Shown here in pieces: positions 21,290 to 33,701 of a stretch of 64,000 nt of DNA. Source of the stretch: Antilocapra americana (lineage: Eukaryota; Chordata; Mammalia; Artiodactyla; Antilocapridae); NCBI GenBank assembly GCA_007570785.1, contig ML660774.1:13980059-14044058 (forward strand), in the 5' to 3' direction. The notes below the pieces were generated by a model. The model worked only from the letters and a program-made list of their open reading frames with translations. It searched no databases and was not told where the DNA came from. The first letter of the stretch is position 1. Each line of letters starts with the position of its first letter. The position numbers and the translations under genes were made by a program.

Positions 21290-21830
21290 AGAAATCATTC
21301 ATTAAAAAAATCATCTTTGGACACCTACTCTGGACCAACCTCTGTGATTATTGATGAGACAATATAGTAGACTTAAAGACATGTGACATAGTAGAATGAT
21401 CAGGATTTCTGGCCAACTGAATAAGATAAGGGGAGAAAGTGAGGAGTTTAGGCTATGCCTCAGGATTATACTTGATTAACTTTGCTAGGTAAGCAGAGAT
21501 TATATTAGTGAAAATAAATAGAAAAGAGAGGGCAGTTTAGAGGGAATAATAAACTGAAAAGCTAGTATTTAGTTGAGAGGTTTAGTATTTAGGTAGACAG
21601 GTCTAGCTCAAAAGAGAGATTTAGAGTAGAGGATGTGAAATTTAGAATTATCCACATATAGGTGATACCCACATTCAGAGAGATGAGAAATGCTTCAAGA
21701 ATGAGAGCAAAACATGGTAAGTGGAGAATATAAAATAGAGAAGCCTGAGGATATATATAGACAAGTCAGTAGGAGTATGCAAGGAAGCCAAGAAGCCAAG
21801 AAAGAAAACTAAAATAAAAATATTACTTTG
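21290..21830 (-). mobile_element. Ancient L2 (minus strand)
   Basis: The plus strand reads as antisense L2. It begins with a CATTCATT block and GGACACCTACTCTGGACCAA, later GTATTTAGGTAGACAGGTCT and GAAATTTAGAATTATCCACA. The middle is deleted. Divergence is high. Confidence 0.6.
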
Positions 21831-22049
21831 GAAGCCAGAAAATGAAACTATCTAAAATGTTAAATTCTACAGTATTTGAGATATTTCTGAGTTTAAAAGG
21901 ATGCAGTGGATTTAGTAATAAATTATTTCCATAGGTCTTTTAATCTCCTGAGTTTTCATTAGGACATTGCTTTTGTTCTGATGTTTTGCTTTTTTGTTCT
22001 TTGATAAGTAAAGCTATTTATACTATATCAGCTGGAACTAGTCTTAGAA

Positions 22050-22590
22050 TTTATAGTCATCCATTCTTTCAGTCATTCACTCAGTCTCATCTAATCTCAT
22101 GGTTTAAGTTACTTTCCATGGAATATTGATGCTCAAATTCGTCTCCAGGTATGCTTTCTCTTCTGAGTTTCTGATACCTGCACCAACTTTCAAGTAGACA
22201 TTCCCAGAGGGGTGTCTAAGTCACAGCTGAGAGTCACAATACCCAAAATTGACCTGTCATCCACCATCCCCTACACGCAAACTCTGCATGCTGAAATTCC
22301 ATTTGTCAGACAAGAAATCTAGCATCAGTGTGAATTGTCCTGTCTCTCTCCCATTCACATCCATTTTATAACATTATCTTGAAATTATTCTCTTCTTTCT
22401 CACCATCCCTGTTCAATATCACTTGCTTTTAGAGTTCAGTAAACTCTACCTTGTTCTCCTTTTTTCTGTTTGGAATTTCTTGATTCTGTTATTTATTCTG
22501 TAGTTAAATTAATCTTTCCTAATTGAAAATTGAATCATAATATTTTCCTTCTTAAAACTCTTCATGATACCCTAGTAGTTCTTGAGAAAC
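22050..22590 (+). mobile_element. Ancient L2 (plus strand)
   Basis: Sense L2 landmarks are CAACTTTCAAGTAGACATTCCCAGAGGGGTGTCTAAG in loose form near 22184-22220, and TTAATCTTTCCTAATTGAAA then CTTCTTAAAACTCTTCATGA near 22508-22567. It lies opposite to the L2 at 21290-21830. Confidence 0.6.
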
Positions 22591-22597
22591 AGTTCAT

Positions 22598-22700
22598 TCT
22601 CTTTTGTTAAACTTTTTATTTTATATTGGGTTATAGCCAATTAACACAAAATATTGTGATAGTTTCAGGTGAACAGCCAAATGGGGCATCCATATATACA
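22598..22700 (-). mobile_element. L1 3' end fragment
   Basis: Contains GGGTTATAGCCAATTAACAC and GTGATAGTTTCAGGTGAACA after a T-rich start, the same 3'-end family as the copy at 4724. Confidence 0.82.
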
Positions 22701-22765
22701 TACTGTTCATTCTTAAGATCACAACAGGGTTCTCTGTAATTAGGTTCTACTAATGTCCCATCTTT

Positions 22766-24825
22766 GCTGTTGTTCAGTCGCTCAGTCATTTCTGACTCTT
22801 TGAGACCCCATGGACTGCAGCACACCAGGCCTCACTGTCACTCAAGATCTCCTGGAACTTGCTCAAACTCATGGCCATTGAGTTGGTGATGCCATCCAAC
22901 CATATCTTGCTCTGATGTCCCCTACTCCTCCTGCCTTCAATCTTTCCCATCATCAGGGTCTTTTTCAATGAGTCAGGTCTTTGCATCAGGTGCCCAAAAT
23001 ATTGAAGCTTCAGCTTCAGCATCAGTCCTTCCAATGAATATTCAGGATTGATTCCCTTTAAGATTGACAGGTTTGAACTCCTTGCAGTCCAAGGGACTCT
23101 CAAGAGTCTTCTCCAACACCACAGTTCAAAAGCATCAATTTTTTGGTGTTTAGGCTTCTTTATCATTCAACTCTCACATCCATGAGTGACTACTGGAAAA
23201 ACCATAGCTTTGGTTAAACAGACTATTGTCAGCAAAGTAATGTCTCTACTTTTTAATATACTGTCTAGGTTTGTCATAGCTTTTCTTCCAAGGAGCAAGT
23301 GTCTTTTAATTTCATGGCTATAGGCACTGACAAAGTGATTTTGAAGCCCAAGAAAATAAAGTCTGTCACTGTTTCTATTGTTTCCCCATCTATTTGCCAT
23401 GAAGTGATGGGAATGGTTGCCATGATCTTTTTTTAAATGTTGAGTTTTAAGACGGCTTTTTCACTCTCTTCTTTCAACTTCATCAAGGGGCTCTTTAGTC
23501 CTCCTCATTTTCTGCCATAAAGGTGGTATCATCTGCATATCTGAGGTTATTGATATTTCTCCCAGCAGTCTTGTTTCCCGCTTCTATGTCATCCACGCCA
23601 GGATTTTGCATGATGTACTCTGCATATGAGTTAAATAAGCAGGGTAACAATATACAGGCTTGACATACTCCTTTCCCAATTTTGAATGGATCCATTGTTA
23701 CATGCATGTCTGGTTCTAATTTTTGTTTCTTAACCTGAATATAGGTTTTTCAGGATGCAAGTGAGGTGCTCTGGTATTCCCATCTCTTTAAGAATTTTTC
23801 ACAATTTGTTTTGATCCACACAATCCAAGACTTTAGCAGAGTCAGTGAAGCAGAAGTAGATTTTTTCTGGAATTTTTCTATAATCCAAACAGATGTTGGC
23901 AATTTGATACCTAGTTCCTCTGGATTTTCTAAATCTGGCTTGTAGATCTGAAAGTATCAGTTCACATACTATTGAAGACTAGCTCAGAGGATTTTGAGCG
24001 TGACCTTGCTAGCATGTGAAATGAGTATAATTTTGCTATAGTTTTAACATTCTGTGGCATTGACCTTCTTTGGGATTTGAATTAAAACTGACATTTTCTA
24101 GTCCTATGGCCACTGCAGAGTTTTCCAAATTTGCTGGCATATTGAATGCAGCACTTTAACAGCATCATCTTTTAGGATTTGAAATAACTTAGTTAGACTT
24201 CTATCACCACTTCTAGCTTTGTTCATAATGATGCTTCCTAAAGCCCACTTGACTTTACCCACCAAGATGTCTGTCTCTAAGTGAGCGATCACACCACCTT
24301 AGTTATCCAGGTCATTAAGATCATTTTTGTATAGTTCTTTTGTATATCCTTGCTACCTTTTCTTAATATCTTCTGCTTCTGTTAGGTTGGTACCATTTCT
24401 GTCCTTTCCTGTGCCCATCTTTATATGAACTGTTCCTTTGGTATCTCTAATTTTCTTGAAAAGATCTCTAGTCTTTCCCGTTCTATTGTTTTCCTCTATT
24501 TTTTTTTTTGCATTGTTCACTTAGGAACTTTTTTTTTTCCTCCTTGATATTCTTCAGAACTTTTCATACAGATGGGTAAATCTTTCCTTTTCTCCTTTGC
24601 CTTTCACTTCTCTTCTTTTCTCAGTAAGGCCTCCTCAGACAACCATTTTACCTCTTTGCTTTTCTTTTTACTGGGGATAGTTTTGATCGCTGTCTCCTGC
24701 ACAGTGTTTCAGACCTCGGTGTATACTTCTTCAGGCATTCTGTCTATCAGATGTAATCCCTTGAATCTATTTGTCACTTTGACTGTATAATCATCAGGGT
24801 TTTGATTTAGGTTGTAGCTAAATCA
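22766..24825 (-). mobile_element. BovB, 5'-truncated, about 2.06 kb
   Basis: The 3' tail lies at 22766 (TGTTGTTCAGTCGCTCAGTC). The element reads leftward-to-rightward as antisense C-terminal region, reverse transcriptase and the linker up to TTTGACTGTATAATCATCAG at about 24800. A short intact frame (minus strand, 23495-23707) retains motif C as RYADDTTFMAENEED. Other segments are shifted or stopped, for example around 23740, 24000 and 24300. The endonuclease is absent. Confidence 0.94.
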
Positions 24826-25027
24826 CCCACAAAGATGTATACAACATACTTCCTATAATCATTTGCCAATATTTTTTCTAGTTATGAAATTTAAAATAAT
24901 GATAAATAATATGTTTCTCTTAAGAATGTATTTATTTTGTTGTAATAACTTTTCTTTCATATTTGATAAATGTTAAGCAGCATTTTATTTTGTCAAAACA
25001 TCTTGTGAGTTATTATATCGGTTTTAG
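24826..25027. other. Short non-repeat spacer
   Basis: AT-rich, nothing recognised. Confidence 0.4.
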
Positions 25028-25130
25028 CTGAGAGAAAACTGTAAAGCCTGGAAGGATAGCAGGTAACTTTCCTGAGGTCACAGAACTAATATAGAGAGAG
25101 CCAGAATTGCAACTTCCTTGTTTCTCATTC
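25028..25130 (+). mobile_element. MIR SINE remnant
   Basis: Core pattern GAGAAAACTGTAAAGCCTGG, TTTCCTGAGGTCACAGAACT and GAGCCAGAATTGCAACTTCC matches the MIR core (gaggtcacacagct, then agccaggattcgaa) with substitutions. Confidence 0.75.
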
Positions 25131-25635
25131 CAACAATTATTAATTTCTTATCCAGTAAACAATACATTGGAAAAAGGAGAGCAAGATAAATAGGATATTG
25201 CTAGATGATAAATACAGATCGCAAATGTTAAAGGATGTGGTTATTCAGGACATTAATGCAATTTGAGTTAATAAAAATTATCGTGTTGCAAATATTTAGT
25301 AAACCTTGTTAAGAAGGTTACAAGACAGGTCTGGTGAGGGAACCATGCCATGTGACACCTTTTGCCCTTTTTGGGACCTAACTCTTTTAACAAAATTTCT
25401 TTTTAGGTAGTATTATATATAAAGAACTTAATGACAATTTAAAGCAAATGCAAGAAAATGTTTTCTTACAGTCTCAACAGTTTTGCTTCCTATTGAATTA
25501 CTATTTACTTTCATATTAGTCATTTTTATATAATTTAAAGGACTTTATTGATGTGTTCTATTTACCTTTATTCATCATATTTCTATTTCCTCTATGCAAA
25601 GTGCTGTCATTGCTGTAAAGCTTTTCTTCACAACT
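25131..25635. other. Non-repeat stretch
   Basis: No recognised feature. Confidence 0.4.
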
Positions 25636-25745
25636 TACTCCAATACAACCTCATCCTAACATAACTAACTACGTCTACTATGATCCTGTTTTCAAATATG
25701 TTCACATTCTAAGGGGATTAATACTTCAACCGATGAATTGAAGGG
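25636..25745 (-). mobile_element. MaLR LTR fragment (MLT1-like)
   Basis: Plus-strand landmarks are ACCTCATCCTAACATAACTA, ATGATCCTGTTTTCAAATAT, GTTCACATTCTAAGGGGATT and TACTTCAACCGATGAATT, the antisense order of an MLT1-type solo LTR. It is a short, old non-coding remnant. Confidence 0.7.
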
Positions 25746-28584
25746 AAGGGAAAAATACAACTCATAATATCTGGGAACAAATATTAAATCTAAGTCCAGA
25801 GTTATCTAAAGCTAGAGGAAAGAGGAGAATGTTTTATGAGGAACTTTGAATTTTAGGGGATGTGTGGAAGAGAAAGAGAAAGCAAAGAAGTAATACTCCT
25901 GAATCAAGTTAATGACTGACATTTTGGAGACTCATATTTAGCCTTTTAGAATATAAGCCAATGTTTCTCACAAACCTACTCTAGCAATAGTGTGCTACCA
26001 CCCCTTTTTCCCTTGTAAATGGACTTTAGCCTTGTATAAAAGTTTGCTGGTAACTTCATTTCTTTAGGACCTCAGTATCTTTTTCTAAGTAGTTCAGAAT
26101 GTTGTCAATTCTTCGTTTGACCTTTCAAGGTGATGATGATTCTGCAGCTTTTAATGTCATCTTCAAATTTAATGAACCAACTAGGTTCATCTATATCATT
26201 AACGTGGAGGCTATGTATTATGATTCCCACAATTGAAACTCAGGGAACTATTATAAGACCATTTGCCTTCCAGTAATGGTCAGTTACTGATAGTTAAAGT
26301 ATATTCTGGGAATAAGCCCCAGCTAGACTTGTGCCCACATGTAGTTGCCCATATCATGCTCAGACGATGATTAAAAAAAAAAAAACTATTCAGTAAAAAC
26401 AAGAATTGCATCATACTACATGTATTCTGCAGGCATGATCACGAGTTGCAGAAAAGCAGAGGTTGTCTGCTTTCTTTCTGAGGAGCCCATCCTCCGTACT
26501 AAGTGGCCATGCATCCAGGAGAAGCTGCTCCAGTTAATGTCACTGGATGATCCATGAAGAGAAAACAGCGATCAATTATAAAGACCTCAAAATATGCAAT
26601 TTAATCAAGACATATTGTAGTGTGTTAAAAACACACTTCAATTCTCCTGAAAGAACAATAACCTATCTTTAAATTATGGAGCACTTAACAAAGTAAACAA
26701 ATTTAAATAGAAATGCATAAAAACTGCAACAACAATATTAGTTTAAATGTCAGATAAGGTGACAAAAGGTCCAGTTTTCATGTTTCTTAAATGATAGCAT
26801 AAAGCAAAGTGTTTACACATTTAAAAAATTGACTGATAGGTAGAAGACGTATGTACACTAAATGAGAACCCCTAAGGAAGAATTTTACATATAAAAGAAG
26901 GATGTGTCCCCTTTATGGAGTCTCTTTTTTAGAAGAATTAATGTTAGGAATTTGATTGCTGCTTCCTTAAAATTCTTTTTCTTTTATCACAGACCTGCCG
27001 AGGAAACACTACTGGCCTTATTGTTCTGTGTTTTATGTAAACACTATTATTTATCTCTTGTTAACTCCTCTGTTATTAATATTATTTGCAGTCTACTGAT
27101 TTTATTTTCTATACTGCCGAATAATTTGCAAATAATTTGGCACGACAGATACTAGAACCCTGAAAAAGTCACTTCTTTGGCATTGAAAACATTTGTCGTT
27201 AGGAAATTTCAAAGGCTTCAACAGAGGTGAGCATTCAGTTAAGTTTTACTTACTCCCTTAGTGAAATCTGATAGTGTAAGCTATTTAAGAAAACACATTT
27301 TTATATATTTATATAAAATATATTTTATATTGTGCACCTTCATTGGCCTTTTCAAAAATTAAATATGCATATGTAAAGTTGGGTAAATTTTTGAAATCTC
27401 TGTCTAAAGACACACATGGTAATTTTCTTTTCCTTCTATGATCCTTAAGAGGTGTAATCATTGTCCCTGTTGTCTTGAGAGAGACAGAGGTCAGTTTTAC
27501 CAAAAATATATGCTCCTCTTTCCTTGATTTGAATTTCTTTTTTCTTTGTGTTGGTGTTATATTCTTTGTGGTGAGTTCATTGGTTATTTTGCCTTCTTGT
27601 GTCTACACTTTTAAATTAAAATAATACTTTATGGTAAGACATTCCTAAGTTCAAAACAACTAAACTGAGTTGTAATAAGGAAGGCCCACGGAAGTGGTTT
27701 GTATTTTGGTGTGACCCCAGAGAGAACTTTGTCAGAAGGTATCAGAGGTATCAGAAAATCAGCATAGGCATCCTCTTTCCTCCCAGCTACTGGGGAGATC
27801 AAGTAGATGCATGGAATCTGCATGAACACAGGAGAAGGTTGAAGCATTACCTGCTTTTATTTTAGTAATCCACTTAGATAGCTAATGTAAACAATAAAAT
27901 ATTTTATTAATTAACTTTGTTGAGATTTTTAAAAAATAATTGAAGTCAGTAGTAGGGTAAGTAAGTGTAAGTGATCCCAGTGTCTCGTTGGCCCCGTTAG
28001 TCTTCTGGTATCCTGATGTACACCTTTTACAATCTTTTCACATAACAGTGTGTCTTCTTTAGTGTCACCCAAGGAACTTGCCAGCTTTGAACAGTCGCCC
28101 TAATTATTTCCCCATCACTTTCCCACTGGCTTTTAGTCTGTTTTTTTTTTTTTTTTAAAGACAGAACCATAAACAGAAACACATGTTCATGCAATGCCTG
28201 TTTATTGCTTCTAACTCTGTAAAATTTGTGTGGTCTCTGTATTCGGATAGCACTTTATGTAGACAATCAGATTTTGTGATTGAAAGAATAAAGCACTTGG
28301 GCTTTTCCAAGCTCTCTGCTAGATTATAGGGCAAAGCAATATTAATAAATAAGAACATAGTCCGGTCCTCAAGAAGCTGATAGGAGCATGTCATGGTGTG
28401 AAGTCCAACGATCAGTTGTCAGCAGGCATCAGCTGCGTTTGATGGTGCTCTCTGCCTTTCCTTGGTACATTTTCTGTTTTTCTTGTCAGGACAACGCATG
28501 CAGTGCTTTTTTTTTTTTTCTCCCTCCAAAATTCAACTTTTCATCCATTTTAGTCACTTTTGCTAGTTTGTCTTCTTATAAATC
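25746..28584. other. Long repeat-poor stretch
   Basis: About 2.8 kb with no confidently recognised repeat. A-runs occur at 26371-26383 and a T-run at 28140-28156. Open frames (26904-27155, 27629-27847, 28155-28394) look like chance. Confidence 0.4.
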
Positions 28585-29178
28585 TCTTCTCTTTGATGGG
28601 TTGAGAGTCCCCAGATTTCACTTCTCTTGCTATACAAACTCCTTCGATGACCTCATCTACTCTTAGATCTCTGTAAACACCATCTGTGTGATGACTGGTA
28701 GCTCAGAATTTATATCTCGAGACCATATTGTACTGTTGAACTTCAGATTCTTATATCCACATGGACATCTAAGAGACTAATGGGATTTGTATTATTTTCC
28801 ACAAAATATGTTCTGACCCAATATTCTCCATTTCCATTATTTGATCTTTCCAGGCCAAATGTTGAACGAAATTACCCTTGAGTCTTCTCTTTTCCTCATC
28901 ATCCCCAAGGATGGTTAAGACATCCTTTGGGTATATCTTAAAAATATGCTCTATCACAATCTGTTCACTTCTCATGACTTCTATGGTTATTACCCTGAGT
29001 GAACCTCCATCATCTTTTGTCTGAATTACTTCCTCAGCTTCTTAACGTAATGAGTTTCCCTATTAGATCATGTTCCCCCCTCTTTCCAAATTCTGCAATA
29101 GTTCCACTTTTTACTGAATAAAAGATATTTTTAATGACTAGAAATCACTTCATGAGCTGCTTGCCCCATCCCCACCCT
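28585..29178 (+). mobile_element. Ancient L2, first part
   Basis: Sense L2 landmarks are ATATCCACATGGACATCTAAGAGAC near 28753, CTTGAGTCTTCTCTTTTCCT near 28879, ATTACTTCCTCAGCTTCTTA near 29024, and CTTCATGAGCTGCTTGCCCC near 29148. The copy continues at 29399 beyond a SINE. Confidence 0.7.
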
Positions 29179-29190
29179 TGTCACCCTTCT

Positions 29191-29386
29191 TTGTTGTTGT
29201 TGTAGTTTAGTCACTAAGTCGTGTCCAGCTATGTGTGACCACATGTACTGTAGCCTCAGGCTCTTCTGTCCATGGGATTACCCAGGAGTGGACTGCCGTT
29301 TCCTTCTCCAGAGGATCTTCCTGACCCAGGGATGGAACTCACATCTCCTTCATTGGCAGGCAGATTCTTCACTGCTGAGCCACCAC
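29191..29386 (-). mobile_element. Bov-tA SINE nested in L2
   Basis: Antisense Bov-tA with a TTGTTGTTGTTG tail, CATGTACTGTAGCCTCAGGC, CTTCCTGACCCAGGGATGG and CTGAGCCACCA. A 12-bp TSD with one mismatch flanks it (TGTCACCCTTCT 29179-29190, TGTTACCCTTCT 29387-29398). Confidence 0.93.
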
Positions 29387-29398
29387 TGTTACCCTTCT

Positions 29399-29840
29399 GT
29401 CTCCTCCTAATATTATCTGTCCTTGCTTCCACCATAACCACTTTGCCCTTCTTGTTATCTTTGAATATGGCAGGAGAATTCATAATAGAGGGCCTCTGCA
29501 TTGGCCCTTCTCCATGCTGGAATTATCTTCCTTCAGATATATGAATGGGCTCCTCTCAGTAAAGAGGTTACTCTGACGAACCTATTTAAAAATGCGATGA
29601 CCTATTCAACCTGTCTTTCAAACTGATGCCCTATTCCCGCTCCATTTCTTTCCTCTGAAGAATTTACATAATGCATCATGCAATTTACTTTTTATTGTAC
29701 TTTTTATCTGTCTTCCATAATAAAATGTAGGCTTTGCAAGGATAGATATTTAATCTGCTTTACTGTAAAATTATTTGAAATACCCAGAACAGTGCCTACC
29801 ATGTAGTAGCTAATTCCATAAATATTTGTTGTGGAATATG
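29399..29840 (+). mobile_element. Ancient L2, second part with 3' end
   Basis: Continuation of L2: GGCCCTTCTCCATGCTGGAA, CTGTCTTTCAAACTGATGCC, then the 3' end pattern AATGTAGGCTTTGCAAGGAT, AACAGTGCCTACCATGTAGT and ATAAATATTTGTTG. Confidence 0.8.
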
Positions 29841-29919
29841 AAAGGATATGAAGTTAAAATTATTCCCATTTTACTGAAAAAAAGAGTTGAAGTCTCAAGG
29901 AGGTCTGATTTTTTATTTG

Positions 29920-29932
29920 TTAAAGAGAAGTT
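29920..29932. repeat. Left TSD of L1 at 29933
   Basis: TTAAAGAGAAGTT, matched at 30519-30531 as TTAAAGGGAAGTT (12 of 13). Confidence 0.82.
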
Positions 29933-30518
29933 ATATTTTTTATTGGAGCATAATTGCTTTACAATGTTGTCTGCATTACTGCTATGTAACAAAGTGAATC
30001 AGATAGATGTATACATACATCCCCTGCCACTTGAACCTCCTCCCCATCCCACCTCCCCCTACCATCCCACCCCTCTATGTCGTCAAAGAGCACAAGCTGA
30101 GCTCCCTGTGCTCTACAGCAGCTCCCCACTAGCTGTTTCACTCACGGTGGTGCATATATGTCAGTGCTATGCTCCCAGTTCATCCCTGCCCTCATCACCC
30201 TGCCCTTGTGTGTCCACAAGCCTATTCTTTATGTTTCTCTCTCTATTCCTATCTGGCAAATAAGTTCATCTGTACCATTTTCCTATATTCCTTATAAATA
30301 TATTAATATATCATATTTTTCCTCTTTCTGACTTACCTCATTCTGCATGACATACTCTAGGTCATTCACATCACTACAAATGACCCAGTTTCCTTTCTTT
30401 TTATGCATGAGTAATATTCCACTGTATATATGTACCACAACTTCTTTATCCATTCATCTGTTGATGGACATTCAGGTGGCTTCCGTGTCCTGACATAATT
30501 CAAAAGGATGCATGTACT
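29933..30518 (-). mobile_element. L1 3' end with a very short inverted 5' tip
   Basis: Minus-strand L1 3' end: ATTTTTTATTGGAGCATAAT, TGCTTTACAATGTTGTCTGC, CCCATCCCACCTCCCCCTAC, TGAGTAATATTCCACTGTAT, TCATCTGTTGATGGACATTC up to about 30497. The last 21-24 bases (ATAATTCAAAAGGATGCATG) match L1 in the sense direction and sit just upstream of the main segment in L1 order, the geometry of a small twin-priming inversion. Open frames here are antisense to L1. Confidence 0.85.
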
Positions 30519-30531
30519 TTAAAGGGAAGTT

Positions 30532-32158
30532 CAGTTCAGTTGAGTCGCTTAGTCGTGTCTGACTCTGAAATTCCATGGACTGCAGCACACCAGGCCTCCC
30601 TGTCCATCACTGACTCCCGGAATTTAACCAAACTCATGTCCGTTGAGTCGGTGATGCTATCGAATCATCTCATCCTCTGTTGTCGTCTTCTTCTCCCGAT
30701 TCAATCTTTCCCAGCATCAGGATCTTTACAAATCAGTCAGATCTTCACATCAGGTGGCCAAAGTATTGGAGTTTCAGCTTCAACATCAGTATTTCCAATG
30801 AACACTTAGGACTGATCTCCTTTAGGATGGACTGGATGGATCTCCTTGCAGTCCAAGGAACTCTCAAGAGTCTTCTCCAACACCACAGTTCAAAAACATC
30901 AATTCTTCAGTGCTCAGCTTCCTTCATAGTCCAACTCTCCATACATGACTACTGGAAAAACCATAGCCTTGACTAGACATATCGTTGTTGGCAAAGTAAT
31001 GTCTCTGCTTTTTAATATTCTGTCTAGGTTGGTCATAACTTTCCTTCCAAGGAGTAAGCGTCTTTTAATTTCATGGCTGCAGTCACCATCTGCAGTGATT
31101 TTGGAGCCCCCACAAATAAAATCTGACACTGTTTCCACTATTTCCCCATCAGTTTGCCATGAAGTAATGGGACCAGATGCCGTGATCTTAGTTTTCTGAA
31201 TGTTGAGATTTAAGCCAGCTTTTTCACTTTTCTTTTTCACTTTCATCAAGAGCTCTTTAGTTCTTCACTTTCTGACATAAGGGTGGTGTCATCTGCCTAT
31301 CTGAGGCTATTGATATTTCTCCTGGCAATCTTGATTCCAGCCTGTGCTTCATCCAGCCCAGTGTTTCTCATGATGTACTCTGCATATAAATTAAATAAGC
31401 AGGGTGACAATATACATCCTTGATGTACTCCTTTTCCTATTTAGAACCAGTCTGTTGTTCCATGACCAGTTTTAACTGTTGTTTCCTGACCTGCATACAG
31501 ATTTCTCAAGAGGCAAGTCAGGTGATCTGGTATTCCCATCTCTTTAAGAATTTTCCACAGTTTACTGTGATCCACACAGTCAAAGGCTTTGGCATAGTCA
31601 ATAAAGCAGAAGTAGATGGTTTTCTAGAACTCTCTTGCTTTTCCGATGATACAGCAGATGTTGGCAATTTGACCTCTGGTTCTTCTGCCTTTTCTAAAAC
31701 CAGCTTGAACATCTGGGATTTCACAGTTCACATACTGTTGAAGCCTGGCTTGGAGAATTTTGAGCATTAATTTGCTGGAGTATGAGATGAGTGTAATTTG
31801 AGGTAGTACAGTAGTTTGAGCATTCTTTGGCACTGCCTTTCTTTGGGATTGGAATGAAAACTGACCTTTTCCAGTCCTGTGGCCATTGCTGAGTTTTCCA
31901 AATTTGCTGGCATATTGAGTGCAGAAGTTTCACAGCATCATCTTTTAGGATTTGAAATAGCTCAACTGGAATTCCATCACCTCTACTAGCTTTGTTCGTA
32001 GTGATGCTTCCTAAGGCCCACTTGACTTCACATTCCAGGATGTCTGGCCTTAGGTGAGTGATCACACCATTGTGATTATCTGGATCGTGAAGATCTTTTT
32101 TTGTATATTTCTCCTGTTTATTCTTGCCATGTCTTTTTAATATCTTCTGCTTCTGTTA
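30532..32158 (-). mobile_element. BovB, 5'-truncated, inserted in the TSD of the adjacent L1
   Basis: 3' tail at 30532 (CAGTTCAGTTGAGTCGCTTAGTC); antisense C-terminal region and reverse transcriptase up to the linker at TTCTGCTTCTGTTAGG. GGGAAGTT at 30524-30531 and 32159-32166 is the TSD. Reverse transcriptase pieces are readable in three frames (minus-strand 31721-32065 with FIPIPKKGSAKECSNYCT; 31624-31833 with DVQAGFRKGRRTRGQ), so frameshifts separate the motifs. Motif C near 31292 is changed: the plus strand reads CTGCCTATCTGAGG where YAD would give CTGCATATCTGAGG. Confidence 0.93.
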
Positions 32159-32166
32159 GGGAAGTT

Positions 32167-33701
32167 ATATCTATGTTACTTATATGTAAGGTTTTCAGAT
32201 GGCAACGTAAGTTTTTGCACATAACTTTTATATTTTGAAAGTCTCCACACAGGAAAATGGATTACACAAGCTTCCTGTCTCACATTTTCCAACATAAACT
32301 CCCTTTCTCAACCAGGAAGAGGCTTACAATATTTTCTTCCTGCTTACCTTCTTCTATCTCTGTATCTTCTTTCTTGCCTTATGACCCTTTGGTTTTCAGC
32401 CTAGCTAAATACTACTTTTTCTTTAAGGCTCAGTGAAAGCCATTTCTCTAACTGGAAGTCTTCCCTGAATAATCTACTTCACATTTATCCTGTTCTCTAA
32501 AACTTCAAGTACATTATAGTTAGGATTGACTGTAAAGCTTAAAAGAGAAGCATCCCTGGAGTTGTGCCAAAATACATTTCAGGAAACTACATCATAAAGC
32601 TCATCATTTGAAAACTTAACATTCTAAAGATAGAATTCTCTGATCAGGATATGGCTTATATAAGTCAAAGCTATGACTGAGAGACATAATAAAAGTCTAG
32701 AGAAAAGAGATAGGAGAATTTAGAACAGTAAAATGATGCTGTAAATATTATTTGATGGTGAAAAATATGTCATATTGATTCCCCAAGGTCTCTAATGTTC
32801 TTTAGAGTTACAAATAACAACTTTATTGAATTATAAATTTGGTAAAAACAAATGTGATAAATATGAACACAACAGTTAAAGATATCATTAATGCTTCTTT
32901 TTACTTTGTATTCAGAAAGACTTTGGGGAGTTAAAAAATGTCTATCAAAGGAAGTTAAAATTGATACCTTCTTTTCTTCCCTATTTTCTACCAACCAAAA
33001 TTACTCTATAATTTTTAGAACTGTGCTCCAGTTTTGAATCCTTTCTTTCCATAAATATATGCATTGCTCCTTTCTTCTTACTAAAAAGCATGAGAGTACA
33101 TGAGAGTCTATTAAAGGCATGTGAAAAGTGGGGGGAAAAGAGAAATAGATTGCTAGTTAAACTAGTAAGGTATATTAAAGAAAAAAAAACTAAATATAAT
33201 TGGTCTGTGCCTCTCATTAAATTTGTAAGTTTTTGAGGATGGAGCTGAAGCCATTTGCTTGATTTAATTTATATTCTCTTCACTTCTCAGTGTCCCATGC
33301 CTCAGATAGAGTGGGGCATGTGGTAATTCTACTCGTTACTTATTGCATGATTATATAATAAGTTTTCCTTGTCGGTATAAAAATAAACTGTTTTGATGCT
33401 CATTACTTAACAATAGGAGAAATAATATTTAAAATAATATATTACACTGTAACTTCCCAATAGACAGATAGTTTAAGTAAAATTTAAATATCTACTCAAT
33501 ATTAATGCCCAAACCCTGAGAACCAGACACCAGGATAGGGATGCTATTATTGAACAGCTCCAGCTAAAACCCATGTCAGGAAACTTAGGTGGAACTCTGA
33601 GTGGAAGGAGGCTAGAGGCCTGTGTGTGGTAGAAGTGGAGATGAAGATATCTGCAGTGGAATCAAAGGAACAAAGGTTACCAAGCTGAGAGAGTTAACAC
33701 A
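32167..33701. other. Mostly non-repeat stretch, possible L2 piece
   Basis: 32340-32500 loosely resembles L2 (CTTTAAGGCTCAGTGAAAGC, then GGAAGTCTTCCCTGAATAAT). The rest is AT-rich DNA with no gene or repeat recognised. Confidence 0.38.

Noticed and set aside
26904..27155. 83-codon hydrophobic frame resembling a membrane peptide
   Set aside because: AT-rich DNA yields Phe/Leu/Ile-rich frames by chance. No gene context.
29826..30263. 145-codon proline-rich frame
   Set aside because: It overlaps the antisense strand of an L1 3' end; the proline-rich part is the complement of the L1 3' region.
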